From: Asterella californica
Taxonomy: Eukaryota > Streptophyta > Marchantiopsida > Marchantiales > Aytoniaceae
Direction: 5' to 3'
DNA length: 64,000 nucleotides
Assembly: GCA_036924285.1 (NCBI GenBank)
Contig: JAYKYS010000004.1
Span: 20,244,001-20,308,000 of the forward strand
The position numbers and the translations under genes were made by a program. The notes under the pieces were generated by a model. That model was not told the DNA's origin. It was given only the letters and a program-made list of their open reading frames with translations, and ran no database searches. Below, in pieces: positions 62,631-64,000 of this stretch (positions are counted from its first letter, which is position 1; every line of letters starts with the position of its first letter).

Positions 62631-64000
62631 TGCCCACAAATTACAGGATGCACGAATTTTTGAAATTTTTAAGAATAATAACTTGTTTGTATAACTGAAG
62701 AAGCGTTGTTACTTAAGGTTACGTCTTCCTTAACATGAAGATGATCTTATGAGCTTTTTAATAAGAAGTGGACTTCTTCAGAAGATGACCGTCTTCGGAA
62801 GAGCGTCTTCTCAGTTGCGTCTTCAGAAGACGGGAAGACGGGAAGACGGCGGAAGATGAGAAGACGGTGGAAGACACATGTCTTCCGGAAGACAGCGACC
62901 GCGAAGGCCTAACCACGAGTTTTCAGATAAAACAGTAGGTGTACCTACTGGGTCTCACCGAATAGGTAGGTAGGTCAGGGAAGACACCTAAGGTCGAAAA
63001 CCCCTAATCTGCAGGGAAGATGCGCAGGAAGCAAATTAGACGCATTCCAACTTTCCGCAGCACAGCGCGCTTGAGAAGATCGATTGGAGAGAGTGAGCTT
63101 CGCAAGTAAGCTTTGAGAGAGGAATCTAGTGAGGACATCGAGGTAGGAGAGAACCAGTTGGCAGCTAGGCGAAAGGCGAGACCGAATTGCTGGAGCACAG
63201 AAGGTAGAAAGCGAAAGCGGTTTCTGTGAGCTCTCGAGAAGCTGACATTGGAGAGTAGCGAGTAGAATCGAAGGTGGAATCGAGGCGTGGCCAGAAATTG
63301 ACAGCAGGCGCAGTCGAGAGGAGTCGCATTGGAGCTTAGACAAGAGCCAGAAGCGCACGGAGGTCGAGGGCAACTCGGAGAGCAGAAGAAGACTGTAGAG
63401 GTTCTTCCCCATGTTCTTTCCCCTTCCCACTTCTTCTCGCCTTTGTCTGGTATTCCCCGCGCTTCCTTGGTTGTGTGCAGGTAGCCTGATCGATTACCCC
63501 ACCCTCCCATTCTTTCTATTGAGACATTGGGCGCGGAAGCGCTGTCCAATTTCTGTCAGACATCTCCTTGCTTCTTCCCGAGCTCAATTTGAGCTTCCCT
63601 ACTCCTAGCCCTCAAATTGGAGATCCCAGCTATCAATTTCCCTACCCTACTACCTCTCTACCTCCGAAAACTGGAACAGAAGACGATTCGGAAGATGGGA
63701 ACATCTTCGGAAGACGCTTCTTAAACTTGACTGTCTTCGGAAGTCGACTGAACACAATTCGTATCAAGAGTGGATTTGTGTGGCTTTGTGTTAAGAGAGG
63801 CTTGGTACGAATTCTGAGTGGTGTGGTGAGTTGTTTTGTTATTTCGAGAAGTTGGAAGTCGGGAACTAGGCCTGTGCCTCCCGGTCTTCCAAGCTTCTCA
63901 ACTCCACATCTTCCTAGAGAGACTAGAAGACTGAAAGGCTGGCAAAATGAGCGAGAAGACGTGAGGGTCCAATTCGGGTCTCTTCTGTTCGACCCATAGC
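62631..64000 (+). mobile_element. D4, leader of a further family III element (partial)
   Basis: Matches 31710-33090 of D1 in the same orientation and 53825-55200 of D2 in reverse. Starts exactly at the TGCCCACAAATTACAGG block and runs off the window. GAAGAC/GTCTTC palindromes near 62780-62890 and 63680-63740. No gene is seen; several open stretches (for example 63004-63549 minus) are chance. Confidence 0.7.

Noticed and set aside
1..64000. Host genes, tRNA or rRNA
   Set aside because: No cloverleaf, rRNA block or non-element protein was recognised; all larger conserved frames trace to mobile elements.

Overview
The window is eukaryotic repeat DNA. It is a nest of LTR retrotransposons (Ty3/gypsy type) and related non-autonomous elements, and I see no host gene, rRNA, tRNA, CRISPR array or bacterial-type operon. 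The protein families, the TATA-bearing LTRs and an excess of CAG-to-TAG nonsense changes (the pattern left by deamination of CHG-methylated cytosine) suggest a plant-lineage genome. The gag-pro type with an Asp-His-Gly protease site looks more like a non-seed streptophyte (charophyte alga, moss or lycophyte) than a flowering plant. That placement is an inference and I cannot name the species. Four families are present. Family I elements (A, C, F, RT4, H and a solo LTR) have LTRs that begin TGTC and end CGACA, a gag-protease ORF, and a pol ORF in the -1 frame. Family II elements (B, B2, B3) have 914-916 bp LTRs, one long gag-pol ORF and three extra small ORFs in the leader. Family III elements (D1, D2, D3, D4 and the related E) have LTRs of about 950-970 bp, a long GAAGAC-rich leader and a single coiled-coil protein, with no polymerase in any copy. 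Family IV (G) is a decayed plus-strand gag-protease.

Layout. 1-5034: A (minus, 3' part outside the window). 5035-7102: first part of G (plus). 7103-16058: B, complete, minus, inserted in G with a GATC target duplication. 16059-17010: rest of G. 17011-23309: C (minus, 3' truncated, 2.3 kb LTR). 23310-23857: gag fragment F. 23858-27069: B3, the 3' half of a family II element (minus). 27070-30216: E (minus). 30217-37037: D1 (plus). 37038-41313: B2, the 5' half of a family II element (plus). 41314-42598 and 51536-55304: D2 (minus), split by RT4. 42599-51535: RT4, complete and young. 55305-55667: 157 bp tandem repeat. 55668-57153: fragment H. 57154-62630: D3 (minus), split by a solo LTR at 60969-62250. 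62631-64000: D4 leader (plus), running off the end.

How the parts work. In family I, Gag carries a CCHC zinc knuckle and is followed by an aspartic protease in the same frame. Ribosomes would reach RT, RNase H and integrase by a -1 frameshift at GGGTTTT just upstream of a hairpin. The hairpin is present in all three copies with different sequence, so its structure appears to be selected. In family II, one 1628-residue polyprotein holds Gag, protease, RT, RNase H and integrase. It is preceded by a 56-residue ORF, a 105-residue ORF and a 158-residue zinc-knuckle ORF, an unusually complex leader. A relative of the 56-residue ORF occurs as a tandem pair inside the long LTR of C. Family III probably depends on polymerase supplied by other elements.

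Relative ages: B (no LTR differences seen) and RT4 (3 differences in 1316 bp) are recent and intact. A, C, E, D1-D3, B2, B3, G and H are older and broken.
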